Both the position numbers and the translations under genes were made by a program. 64,000 nucleotides of DNA from NCBI GenBank assembly GCA_035610365.1, contig CM069439.1, positions 17,311,533 to 17,375,532 on the forward strand. Direction: 5' to 3'. Below are positions 46,460-57,856 of the stretch, piece after piece. Numbering within the stretch: the stretch's first letter is position 1; each line of letters starts with the position of its first letter. Source of the stretch: Aquatica leii. Taxonomy: Eukaryota > Arthropoda > Insecta > Coleoptera > Lampyridae. The notes below the pieces were generated by a model. That model did no database searches and had not been told where the DNA came from. It saw nothing but the letters and a program-made list of their open reading frames with translations.

Positions 46460-47430
46460 TGATCAAGGATGTACAGACGCTTTCACCTATTATTGCTAAT
46501 ATATTTATGGAAGATTAAAAAAATTTTTGGTAGAGATACGTTGATGACACTTTTGTTATTTGGTAACATGGTCTTTCCGCGCTTAACGATTTTCTATATC
46601 ATTTAAACTCTATTAATCAAAATATTCGCTTTTTATGGAAGTAGAGAAAAACTCTTCTTTACCAATTTTAAACGTTTTAGTTACTGGAAAGAAAATTTTT
46701 TTATTAGCACATTCAATTTAGCAAAAGCCTACTCATACAAATAGATTTTCGCGCCATAACTCTTCTCATAAATTATCAGTAGTGAATTCTTTAGTGCACA
46801 GAGCTGTGTGTCTAAGTCAACCACAAAATCTTCAAAAAGAATTAAATCATCTAACCAAGGTGTTAGTCGCAAACAACTGCAGTAGAAAAAGTTTCTAATA
46901 CATAGTTTACTTCTGTCAAACTAAGAGTAACAGCAAAATTCAACTGTTATCTATCGCATCCACCCTATGTCAAAGGTACTACGGGTTGTATAAAAAAAAA
47001 TTGTCAAAGCACAACTTATCACTCGTTACCCTTCCTAAATTAGCCCATTTCTTAAATCCTGTGAAACACGTTATTCCTTTTCAGTCTGACAGCAATTACA
47101 GCATTCCTTGTTCTTGCAGTTATACATACATATATTGGAGAAATAAGTAGAACGTAAGAATTTGTATTCAAAACATTAAAAATGTAGTCGTGTTAAACAA
47201 TGCAGTACGGGATACACATGCTAGAAACAAGTCATCGAATTTTGTTTAAAACCACTAAGGTTTTGCTAATGTTCCTAATTACTATCAATGAAAAATTAGG
47301 GAACCCATTGAAATATTTGAAAATCCTGTTAATATTAATCGAAATTCTAGTTTTCCTCCACCGAATATCAGTTTTATCGATGGGAACCGCTCTATAAAAG
47401 GGTCATGTCAAATCAACATGGCACTCAAGT
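46460..47430 (+). pseudogene. Penelope-like RT C-terminus and endonuclease
   Basis: RT motif B remnant SPIIANIFMED near 46490, catalytic RYVDDTFVIW near 46540, then PILNVLVTGK and VVNSLVHRAVCLSQPQNLQK near 46840. The linker to the endonuclease and its CxC motif (NYSIPCSCSYTYI) lie near 47100. The tail ends in TATACTCTCTGACGCCCTGA at 47456-47475, shared with the inverted copy at 51255. The element continues at 49686 after the DNA transposon insertion. Several stops are present. Confidence 0.82.
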
Positions 47431-47484
47431 TAACCATTTCAGATTTTTTTTAATTTATACTCTCTGACGCCCTGAAGTCAAATA

Positions 47485-49685
47485 AAGTTCTTGCCATAAG
47501 AGAAGATCCCTACGTCATTACCTACTGATGTAAGAAATAACATACCTACTATTATATAAGCAAGACATAAACTATGTGTAAAACAAAGATGGAAGATTGA
47601 TTGCATGCGCTATGAATAAAGTTATTCAATTGACTTCAATCAAGTTGACGTTTTGTCAAACAACGTTTGCTGTCATTTTCGTTTTGTTTTGTATCTTTGG
47701 TTATTATTATTATTATTTTGCATTATTTTATTTCAAACTGTTCTTTTTAGAACAAAAACATGTCGGGTTTTATACAAGATAAAACATTACGCTCTCAGTC
47801 TCGCCAAATGGTGGTTAATTTACTTGCATACTTTCAACAAGAAAAGGATAATAGGGGTCCTTTGATCCCATTAACGTCTGTTCAAGAGGTAAGCTAAAGA
47901 AAGAAATGATTAACTTGCATTACAATAAATTATTTACAGAGAGTTTCAACTGCATTGGGCGTAAGCTTAGCTTCTGTTAAGCGGATAAAGTCTGAACACA
48001 TTGAACAGTGTTATCAAGTCCTGGAAAGAAAAGGTCACGAAGGAAGTCAAAAACTGTAAACTTGCCAGAATCTTCAAAAATGACTATAAGAAACACGTTG
48101 TATACGATGCACACAAACAGTAAGTTCCGATGAAAGCAACCTTCATAATCTTTCTAAAAACTAACTTTTTCTAGAACAACATGTGACTGTGAATTCCCTA
48201 AACAGCAAACTCAAACATAAACATGTTTTGTTAAGTGATCGCACTCTAAATAGAACACTGCATAAAATTGGCTTTAAATTCAAGAAAGACGATCACCGTA
48301 GATCCTTAATGGACACTTCACGTATAGCCGTTATGAGGATTAAATTTCTAACACGTTACATAGAAAATCTAAACTCAGAATTTCCACGTGAACTAGTTTT
48401 TATGAATGAAACTTGGATATTTGCTAAAGGAAGTATGGGGAGATCGTGGCAAGATGATAATTTAAAAAGTGTACGTAAACCTGAGGGCTACGATGGTAAA
48501 CGATTTATTGTCGTACATGCCGGTACAAAATCTGGATTTGTAAAGAATGCTTCGTTATTGTTTTCATCTAAATCTCAGCATGAAGATTATCATGGAGATA
48601 TGAATGGTGAAACGTTTAAAAAATGGATTGTGGAACGTTTACTTAATAATTTGAAAGAATCATCAATTATAGTGTTGGATAATGCACCATATCATTCTAT
48701 GTTACTAGAAAAAATGCCTTCGTCAAGTTGGAACAAATCTGATTTAATTTCTTGGCTAAACAAAAACAATATTTCGTATGATGCTAACATGTTCAAAAGT
48801 GAATTACTTGACATAGCTAAACAGCACAAGAAAGAAAAGAAATATGAAGTGGACGAACTGTTACAACAACATGGACATGAAGTGCTACGACTACCACCCT
48901 ATCGTTGCGAGTTTAATCCAATCGAACTAATATGGGCCCATGCAAAGTCATATTACAATAAACACATTGGTAGGGATGGGTATGGAGATGAAAAAGTAAT
49001 TTCAATGTGGAACGAAGCACTACAACAATGTAATTCCGAAGTATGGGAAAAGTGTGTGATTCATACAGAAAAACTAATACAAGAGTGGCATAATCGAGAA
49101 AAGTTTTTAGACATTACAGTGGAACCTTTAATAATTAATGTTGGTTTAAACTATTCAAGTTCATCGGAATCTTCAGATAATGATGATTAAAATAAATGAG
49201 GTTCATAGTGTTTTTAAAACTGAACATTTTTATAAAACCAATTGTTACTCAAGATGTTGCTCATTTCGTTGTTTTATGTATTAAAATTACGTTTAATCTG
49301 TATTATACATGACTTCACTGTGCTTAAAGGTTTTTTTATTTTAAATTACTTCAATAACTGGATTTTACAAAAAAATGTAATAACTACATATGTTTAAATC
49401 TAAATTTCACTTTAATAAATATAATTAATCAAACATAAACAAATTGCAGTCATTTTTAATAATATTTATTTTAATATTAGTAATTTCGAATTAAGCGAAA
49501 ATTAATTTTGAAGGTTAAATGTGTTGTGACGGCAAAATTAAAATTCTTATAGATATCAACTAACCAGGATAACCAACACTAAATTTTTAATTGTAACTAA
49601 TAAACACTTAATTTGACTAGTACGTTAATCTTGATTCATATGAATACGATGATGACGTAGGGCTCTTCTCTTATGGCAAGAACTT
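47485..49685 (+). mobile_element. Tc1/mariner-superfamily element (DD82E-type spacing)
   Basis: 2201 bp. Ends AAGTTCTTGCCATAAGAGAA and its exact inverse; the TIR continues to 34 bp with one mismatch (...CCCTACGTCAT). TA on both sides (47483-47484, 49686-49687). It sits in a PLE tail; the inverted PLE tail at 51005-51450 is uninterrupted at the matching place (near 51235), giving an empty-site comparison. It carries one transposase gene in three exons. Confidence 0.92.
47760..49190 (+). pseudogene. Transposase, three exons, first catalytic Asp changed to Asn
   Basis: Exon 1: ATG at 47760, MSGFIQDKTLRSQSRQMVVN. Intron 1 47889-47939 (GTAAGC...TTACAG, 51 bp). Exon 2 holds the helix-turn-helix VSTALGVSLASVKRI; one base seems lost near 48015, making a stop at about 48057. 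Intron 2 48120-48174 (GTAAGT...TTCTAG, 55 bp). Exon 3 runs open to 49190. Core: VFMNETWIF, where the family has an Asp at the position of Asn (codon 48405-48407); IIVLDNAPYH (second Asp); FNPIELIW (Glu). 81 residues lie between the second Asp and the Glu, the spacing reported for DD82E (Sailor-like) families. The C-terminal tail is Ser/Asp-rich. Both the frameshift and the N substitution should inactivate it. Confidence 0.85.
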
Positions 49686-49689
49686 TATA

Positions 49690-49925
49690 TATTTTTTAAA
49701 ATTCTATCTCTTCTAGTTTTTTAGTTATAAAATTTCAAAATATCGCGTTTTTATACGTTCGCTAAGAACTAAAATAAGCTTTAATTTGAGTTCTTAGAGA
49801 GTTGAATTATAGCTCATTTTAAAGAGGATTTAATGAGCTTTAACTTCATACAAAACTTGGTAAAAACAAAGGTTTTTTTAAATTCAAATAATTGATTTTG
49901 AAAATTTTTGAAATGGTGTTTTTTA
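49690..49925 (+). repeat. Penelope tail, left arm of an inverted pair
   Basis: AT-rich PLE tail with AAAATTCTATCTCTTCTAGT, TCGCGTTTTTATACGT and AATAATTGATTTTGAAAATT. It matches 51005-51240 in reverse. It is the continuation of the PLE broken at 47484. Confidence 0.8.
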
Positions 49926-49935
49926 ATTTTTTTAG

Positions 49936-50995
49936 AAATATGTTTTTAAGTGAGTACACCATAAAAATTTCAAAGTGGGACCATGATCAGATCAGAAAAC
50001 ACTCACCGAAAGATAAAATCCGCGGATAACTTCTATTTATCTAAACACGGACACTTGTTTACATTAAAGTCACGTACAAGGTTATACTCCGTTATATTTA
50101 TCTCGACACGCGTTAATCATTTATTTAAACTTGAATAATGTTCTTAACACTGCCGACTTCGAATTATTGAAATAACTGACCTATAATTTGTTTGTACCGC
50201 ATTTATACATTTCTGCAAACATTCGAAAATCCTCTATATTCTTTCGTGAACGTTCTAGACGTGGATAAAAAGTACGGGAACGTTCTCGAAATTTACAAAA
50301 ACGAATGTTTCAATATTTTCCAACTTTAATAAAAATATATCAATATCACCCTTCCAGTTTGGATTGTGGGATTTACTTTCGTTATTATATCTGTCTTATT
50401 TACAACTAATAAGTCTTGTGGTCTATTGGATTCTAGAAAACTTATTGTAATGTCCTTTTCTATTCCTATTGTACACCCAACCATCGTTCATTGTCATACA
50501 TACAAGTGACAAAACCAATAATATCACTCAAATGTAAGTCACTGTCTACATCATCTTCTGAAACAACTTATTCTTTTGAATCTTTTGACTGTTTTCAAAA
50601 GTGTCCTTTCATGTTTATAATACTCTTGAGTAGAATAAATAAAATCAACATTTTTATATTTTCCTTGCCCCAATTAACTTTACGCTTAGAAAAACGTATT
50701 GCCAGTAAAACAAATATTATGTCGTCTTCGAATTTAAAAAATAGCATTTTTGATAGGACTATTTTAAAACAAATATTAGTCAGATATGTACCCCGGGCGC
50801 AATAACATTAAAAAAATATTAAAAAAACGATGCTTTTTACAATCAAAATCAATTTATATAAGGAAGGACGATATGCCGGAAATAAGTTTTTCTTTTTCTT
50901 CAACAGTAAATGTGAATTTGTAAAACGAAAGCTATTTATTACATATGTAATAACCACACCCACAATTTTTGTAATAGAGACCACATTTTAATCAA
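49936..50995. other. Spacer between converging Penelope tails
   Basis: About 1 kb between the inverted PLE tails. It contains the heat-shock-element-like cluster at 50243-50290. The frame at 50491-50805 (104 codons) lacks recognisable domains and is probably chance. Confidence 0.5.
50243..50290. promoter_or_regulatory. Two heat-shock-element-like sites
   Basis: TTCgtGAAcgTTCtaGAc (50243-50260) has four alternating nGAAn/nTTCn units, the last imperfect. GAAcgTTCtcGAA (50278-50290) has three perfect units. This is the binding pattern of trimeric heat-shock factor. TATA-like AATAAAAATATAT lies about 40-55 bp downstream (50330-50342). Which element this promoter would serve is unclear. Chance is less likely for two phased clusters 18 bp apart, but it is possible. 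Confidence 0.5.
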
Positions 50996-51004
50996 ATTTA
51001 AAAC

Positions 51005-51450
51005 CGTATATTTCAAAAATTTTCAAAATCAATTATTTGAGTTCAAAAAAAATATTTTTTTACCAAATTTTGTATCAAATTAGATCATCTTTAAAATGAG
51101 CTATTACTCAACTCTCTGAGATTTATAGAACTCAAATTATAGCATATTTTAACTCTGATCGCACGTATAAAAACGCTATATTTTGTAATTTTTATAAATT
51201 TATAACTAAAAAACTATAAGATAGAATTTTTTTTAAATTATGTTTTACTTCAGGGTGTCAGAGAGTATAGATAAACAATGTTTCAACAAAATCTAAAATA
51301 GTTCAGTTGAGTGCCATGTTGATTTGACATGACTCTTTTATAGACCGGTTCCGATCGATAAAACTGGTCTTCAAATATCCGGTGGAGGAAAACTAGAATT
51401 TCGATTAATTAAAAATATTTTTAAATATTTTAATGGGTTCCCTAATACAA
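51005..51450 (-). repeat. Penelope tail, right inverted arm, uninterrupted
   Basis: The reverse strand reads from 51450: the REPIKIF coding end, a TCATGTCAAATCAACATGGC stretch, CTCTCTGACACCCTGAAGT, then the AT-rich tail to 51005. It corresponds to 47280-47484 plus 49686-49925 without the DNA transposon, so it serves as the empty-site reference. Confidence 0.82.
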
Positions 51451-51452
51451 TC

Positions 51453-54000
51453 TAAATGATCACAATCACACAATATGAGTGCTGGTTCTATTCAAATGGG
51501 TCTAGTCAAAGATTTTTCATTTATTCAATTTACTCGAACCTATATCTCGGATTTAACATCCCAAATTATTTTATTTTGTACCCGCCTTGATAAAAATAGA
51601 TTACCACACACTTGTTTATTTAATAAAACTCGATCTACAACAATTAAAAAAAAATAAATAAACGTACACAATAAATGAGATTATTCTCACAAATTCAAAA
51701 AACTTTTCTCAAAAAAGATCAAATGGATACATCCACGAAAGTAATTAATTGAATTGAATTAAACTCGCAATGTATTCAATGTGAAAATTTTGTAAATACC
51801 TCAATGTAAAAAAATAAACGTATGCTAACCAAAGATCGTATGTATGTTTTTATACTTCCAAAAGATAGTCCCACCGCAATTATAAAATATACTCGGATCA
51901 ATAAAAATATCATTAATGTCTTAAACGTGCAAATATACTTAATCTAGGTTAGTTAGTGTCACAAACATAACCGACGTCTACTCACATTTCGTTTAATCAT
52001 ATTTAAATTATGTTTGCAATTGCAACTTTCTAACACTCCAATTGAAACGACTGGGACGTAATTTGCCTGCAGTTTTATAATAATTATTTTATTATTAGTC
52101 GTAATAGGTAATTTCAGTAATATTACAAAGAGGATATTAATTTACCTAATTCAATTACACAAGGTGAATAGATACTGAAAGCTCTAAGATGCATCGAAAT
52201 CATTTCAGATTACAAAACGAATTACAAAGTTGATAAGATTGGTACTAATTTAATAACGAAAGTTTCATTTTGAATTATAAATCTGTTGTTTGGTAAAAAG
52301 TTTCCTATGCTAACAAAATTAATTTGGTTTCGTTACTTTAGCATGGTCGTCGTTATTTCACTTTACATTTTCTGCTGCTACTAGCATATTAAATAGTCAC
52401 TCGCTGGATATTAGTTCTGATTAACAATCAATTAAAAAACGAAATTGAGATTAACGAGATATCCGAGACTTAGAGAAACTTGTAAAAAAAAGTACAAATA
52501 AATTTGAAATTGTACCGTCGAAAGAAGAAAAGCTCACGAAAATCTTTCAATATTGGTTTTTCAGCTCGATCAGCAACCTTGTAAATAAGTTCTCATTTTA
52601 TAAAAATCATTTTGTTTTCTTGCATATAAAAAAGCAAGTGTGTTTTAATTCAAAATAATTTTGCAGAATTGCAACTACATTTTATGATTCAAAGCGAAGC
52701 GGTTTTATTTTACCTTTATTTTATTACTATCTGATTGTTATATAAAAGAGCGGCAACTATAAAATAATAGAAATGCTGCTGACAAAATTCTACTACACAT
52801 ATCTATCAATAAAACGAGTTTAAACTCTTTCTTTTTAAATAGAAAATCTCTGAATTGTGAAACGAAACAAAGGTTATTGTTTGGTTTTCTACTTCGACAC
52901 CGTAATACCTTAAAGCGCTAACATAATTGTTGGATATGTTTGTTTTTAGTTTAGAAACTGCGCACAAACCAAACATTAGAAAACAACAATCACACAATAC
53001 ATGATAATCAAAATGAATCTTTACAAATCATAACCCTATCGTATTTATAAACTTTAAACTAATTTCAGCAATAGTGCCGAAACGTAGAAATTACGATTGC
53101 ATACTATAGGATACCCAATTATTCTTGACGCAACAAACAAAACGATTAAAAAATTTGTTGTCTTAAAAAACAATGATTCATGAGACCAAACGCTAAGATT
53201 TAATGGCAAGGTCGGAATAATAATTATAGTGTTCTTATAAATAATAAATGCATTTCGCTGTATTTAAATAAAAAAAACATGTAACATTTTCTACTCATAC
53301 TGTACAAACTGTTTTTTAACTTTTAAGCATAAACATAAAAAAGGTCCTTCATAAGCAAAAAAAAAACTATATAAACAATGTATTTAAGATTAATGTGTAA
53401 ACTAAAGTTCAATCGCAATAACTATTATAAATTGTTCATATGAATCTTTTACAATTTCGCACCAGAAATATGTACAAAACGTTAAGACAATATAATACAA
53501 TAAATTCATCCCAATATCAAACATTTCGATTAAGAAAAGTACGATTAGCCAACAACGTAAAGCATGTGTTAATTCGATCAAGATTACACCATGCGCATGG
53601 AACATTTTTCCCTTCTAAGAAACAGTTTCACTACGAAATGTCCACTGCTTTAAATCTTCTTTATTTTTAATATGATTAAATTCATGTTTCATCAACAACA
53701 ATATTTTGGTTTTAAATGGTGCATAAGAAAAAAAACATATTTAACACTTTATATTGTTCGTTTTGACGTTTACAGTGCAATATAATCTTCGCAATTTTAA
53801 CTTAAAATGGACAAATAGCTTTTAGATTTCATGTAAATGCAACCACAAAGCACTTCACAGAGTGAAAATATTGACTAAAAAGGAACTCGATTCTTCATCA
53901 AAAAAATGTACAAAAAAGAGTATCCACTATCAAACACTAAACCTCGGTACAAAAAAATTTGCCCAAGCATGTGATCAAACAATTTTGTAATAGCGAAGGC
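51453..54000. other. AT-rich DNA, nothing recognised
   Basis: Open frames 51475-51657, 52806-52997 and 53402-53670 show no family similarity. No RNA gene or clear repeat was seen. Confidence 0.5.
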
Positions 54001-54206
54001 TTCCACGGCCGGAATCTATACTAACATTAAAATGTCTTCCGGGTTTAGACCGTGTCATTGTTGTTGTAACCGAAGTTGCCAACGTTTCGCCCACTTTCGT
54101 AAATTATCGATAAATCGCAAAACTCAAACAAGCAATCGAAATCTAACTAAGAACTTCTCAAATAGGTTATCCGCTTGTGAAACAAGCCATAATTTAAACT
54201 CTGAAT

Positions 54207-54365
54207 GATTTAAGGATTTTGCCAGTGCTAATACGAATGGAATCTGAGATGTGGCGAAGAAGATGATGAAGAAGATATTTTATGTGCTGTTGAGTCTTCT
54301 ATAAGACATCTTTCTCGCCACATCTCAGATCCCATTCGTATTAACACTGGCAAAATCCTTAAATC
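54207..54365. repeat. 51-bp-arm hairpin at the inversion junction
   Basis: 54207-54257 and 54315-54365 are reverse complements with two mismatches (shared AAGGATTTTGCCAGTG). The right arm is PLE coding sequence, so the left arm is an inverted duplicate of it. Marks where the inverted fragment joins. Confidence 0.9.
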
Positions 54366-55506
54366 ATCTAAAATTCCTAAATCCAACATTTCTAAGTCGG
54401 AAAAGTCAGCTCTAAAAAGTCTTCGTAAGAACCCTGATATTATTGTTCTTCCAGCCCACAAAGGCAACGCTACTGTAGTTCTGAACCAAATTGATTATGT
54501 TAGAAAAATCAATTCTATTTTGTCTGAGGAAACTTACGCTCTTCTAACTCACAACACCACTTCGAGGATTGAACGTGAGGTCAGCCAAATCTTCAAATCT
54601 ACCTCCTGAAACTAAACGTCGACTTACCCCATCAGATTCTAAACCACCTCGTCTATACGGACTTCCCAAAATTCACAAACAAGGTATTCCTTTTCGACCT
54701 ATCGTCAGTACTATCCAATCTCCTACCTACAAGCTAGCCAAGTTCTTGTCCAACATTCTTTGCGAGTTTACAGGTAAAACCTCTTCTCACATCCTCAACT
54801 CTCAGCATTTTATTCAACGTCTAGAAACTATAAAACTTGAACCCCAAGATCTTCTCGTGAGTTTTGATGTTACTTCACTTTTTACTAAAGTTCCTATTAA
54901 GGATTCGCTTATTATCATCAAACAGATTCTATCTCAACATGGCAAGGACTTGAGCTTGGTTCCTCTTATTGAAAAGTGTCTATCCTCTCCTTACTTTCAA
55001 TTTGATAATAAGCTTTACAAACAAGTTTCTGGTGCTGGTATAGGTTCTCCTCTATCGCCTGTTGTGCTAACATTTTTATGGAATCCTTTGAAACGGTTGC
55101 TTTGGCATCACCAATATTAAAACCTAAAGTGTGGTTTAGGTATGTTGACGACAGGTTTATTGTTTGGTCTGATGGTCATCTTGAATTGTCTAAATTTCTT
55201 GATCATCTTAACAATCAACACTTAGATATCAAATTTACTATGGAAATCGAAAGTAATGATTCTCTTCCATTTCTTGACGTTCTTGTGACTCGTAAGCCCG
55301 ACGAACTTCTCAGCCATTCTGTTTATCGCAAACCCATCCATACGGACAGATACTTTCATGCTTCGTCTCATCATCATCCTGCACAGAAACGTTCTGTTAT
55401 TGAATCGTTGGTCCATCGTGCCTTTTCTATTTGCCAACCTGAGAATCTAGACTCGGAACTTCGTCATCTTACTAGAACCTTAGTGAACAATGGTTATGTA
55501 AAGTGA
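54327..55506 (+). pseudogene. Penelope-like reverse transcriptase
   Basis: The N-terminal part includes IIVLPAHKGNATVVLNQIDY. After a frame break near 54590 come RLYGLPKIHKQGIPFRPIVS, LLVSFDVTSLFTKVP (motif A), GAGIGSPLSPVV (motif B) and, after another break near 55080, WFRYVDDRFIVW (catalytic YVDD), LPFLDVLVTRK and SVYRKPIHTDRYFHASSHHH. These are diagnostic Penelope-type RT blocks, related to telomerase RT. Copies element RNA at nicked DNA. A stop follows VNNGYVK at 55506, just before the endonuclease frame. Confidence 0.94.
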
Positions 55507-56275
55507 GATAATCAGAGTTATCAATCGTCGTTTACATCCACGTACTCGATTACCTAAGGACATTTCTACTCCCGAATCTAACCCGAAATTGGCCTTTTTA
55601 CCCTACATTCACAAGGTTACAGATCAAATAGGGAATCTTCGTAAGAATGGTAATAAACCCATATTCAACTCGACAGGCGAAATCTCTCAGATTCTTCCTT
55701 CTTCCAAAGACAAATTTCCTACACTTTCATCTCAAAGCGTATACCAAATTCCTTGTTCTTTTGGTTTAGTCTACATTGGTGAAACCGGTCGTTCCGTCAT
55801 TACTCGCATTTCAGAACATGATCGTTGTATAAGGAAAAGGTATATTTCCAAGTCTGCGGTTGCTGAACATCATTTTACTACAGGTCACAAGATAGATTTT
55901 GATAATGTTTTGTTGATTGCCAAATCTCCATTCTTTTTCAACAGGAAATTCCGAGAAAGCATAGAAATCATCAAACACCCCAATAACTTCAATCGCGATC
56001 ATGGTTTCGAACTATCCCCTGTTTGGTTCCCGGTTATTAGTCATTTATCGAAAACACGCCCCTTGTCAACCGTAACCCAATCAGAGTCGAGCTTAACCAT
56101 CCGTGACGATCCTTTTCCTTTATATACGGAGACTGTTTCTTCTCAAGCCACTTCTACGGAGTTTAGAATCTGGCTTAGTTCACAAATTGATTACCTAACT
56201 CGGTGGTGGTTCTTTGTTAGATTTTCGTTTGCCTTTTCAAGTTATCGTTTTCTTTCTTACCTTTTCAGAGTTTAG
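55507..56275 (+). pseudogene. Penelope-like GIY-YIG endonuclease
   Basis: The linker (PYIHKVTDQIGNLRKNGNK) leads to the domain: VYQIPCSFGLVYIGETGRSV has the GIY-YIG core (here LVY then YIG) but the usual CxC pair reads CSF, so the second Cys is missing. RISEHDR, AEHHFTTGHKIDF (conserved His) and FNRKFRESIEIIKHPNNFNR (catalytic Glu region) follow. It ends near SPVWFPVI; the open frame runs on to 56275 into the terminal repeat. Nicks the target for the linked RT. Confidence 0.9.
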
Positions 56276-56354
56276 ATTATGGCTTGTTTCACAAGTGGAT
56301 AACCTAACTTTTGATAAGTTAGATTTCGGTTGCTTGTTTGAGTTTTGCGATTTA

Positions 56355-56400
56355 TCGCACGCCCGGATGAAACCCCTTACGAAAGTGGGCGAAACGTTGG
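56355..56400 (+). ncRNA. Candidate degenerate hammerhead ribozyme motif
   Basis: CGGATGA (56364-56370) resembles the hammerhead CUGAUGA box with G for U. It is followed by a stem CCCCTT/AAG(T)GGG with ACGA loop (56373-56389) and GAAAC (56391-56395). PLE terminal repeats are known to carry hammerheads (Cervera and De la Pena). A clean stem III with cleavage site was not found, and the inverted copy at 54100-54130 lacks the first box. Likely a decayed motif, if real. Confidence 0.4.
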
Positions 56401-56479
56401 CAACTTCGGTTACAACAACAATGACACAGTCCAAACTCGGAAGACATTCTAATGTTAGTACAAACAATTTTGGTTCAAT

Positions 56480-57856
56480 TACCTTCAACACTTGTAAACG
56501 ATTTACAAACACAGAGTTGTTCGAGTTTCGTTAATTTGTGGTCTCCTAACCGATTAACCAGTTTAACCGATATATAGAATAACCGTGTAATTGTAATTTA
56601 AAAAAAATGTCGATTATTTTGACCTATCTCTACTCAAAAATCAGTTTGCGTTGTAGACATCGGCCTTATTCTCCGTATTTAAGACCAAAATAACTATTTC
56701 CAAAGTTAAGAATAGCAATAAAAGAAACTCGATAGAACCATGAGTAAATCTATATGCAAAAAAACTAGATTTGTACGAATACATCGTTTCACTATCAACA
56801 TTATTTATGGCAAAAATAAATGCCTTTAAGAACGATTGAGAACCACTGTTCTAGAATATCGATTGTTAAATTAAAATGCTAATAGTATTAGGGAGAGTAC
56901 ATACCATTACATGTATAAACGCAATAATAACATTACTGACCTTATAATTCGCTATAATCATATTCGCTGCCTATGCAGAGACCATTAAAACCAAATCAAA
57001 ATATAACCCGATAATAACAATGTATGTAGCTAAATCAATTGATTAGGTAAGTTAATGCAAATTCAAAATTATTTTAACATATATCAACTAGTCGCCAGTA
57101 TTCGCTAAATGAAATAAATTTAAATTATTTTTACATATTAAACTTTTAAATATTTTTTTAGATTATTTAAAAAACTAGGTTAAACAGTCTTTGGTTCGGA
57201 TTTGCAAAGACGTATGAATAGTGTTCAATATCTCAGATAAATAATTCTTACCATGTACTGTAAGTGAATTCCCAGATGCTTACCTGTAATAAAAACCACA
57301 GATTAATAAACAGAAAAATAGAGTTTATGGTTATTGACAAAATAAAAACATATACTCAAATGGCGTCAACTATAATACTCAGAAATGTCTAAAACACAGA
57401 CAACAAAGTTACTAGGATCTATTATATATAAGGTTAAAAAACCTGGAATAAACTATGCATAGTAAGTCTTGAATTAATACTCAAACTAATAAAACCTTAG
57501 AACGTTTCTCCTCCTAAATAAATGGCCAAAGCAAACAGCACTAACACCGCTTTGTTTAAACAATCTTTAGTTAAACTAATAACTTTCAATTCGAAATTCT
57601 TAGCATTACGTTCAATTATTTTTCATAGGAACGAACATTGTCAGAATCTAAATGCGGTTTTTTATTAATAAGAAACAGATATCCAGAGTAGCACGAAATA
57701 TAAACAATTACATCGTTCCAATTATTCAAACATATTAGTTATTATTAATGTAATCAGAATTAACAATTATTGTAAAAATTAATAATACACAAAAAAAACG
57801 AAATAGTTGTTACAGTACTTCGAGATTATAGGAAGCAATTTACGAAACAAACGGAA
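56480..57856. other. AT-rich DNA, nothing recognised
   Basis: No open frame with family similarity and no repeat structure noticed. Confidence 0.5.

Larger units (their letters stand above)
54019..56461 (+). mobile_element. Penelope-like element with inverted 5' fragment
   Basis: RT plus GIY-YIG endonuclease flanked by inverted copies of one terminal segment (54019-54204 and 56257-56461), the pLTR-type arrangement of PLEs. The shared segment includes GTGGGCGAAACGTTGG and CAACTTCGGTTACAACAACA. At the left, the inverted part joins the coding part through a hairpin at 54207-54365. No target duplication was recognised. Coding frames contain a few breaks, so this is a moderately young, inactive copy. 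Confidence 0.9.
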
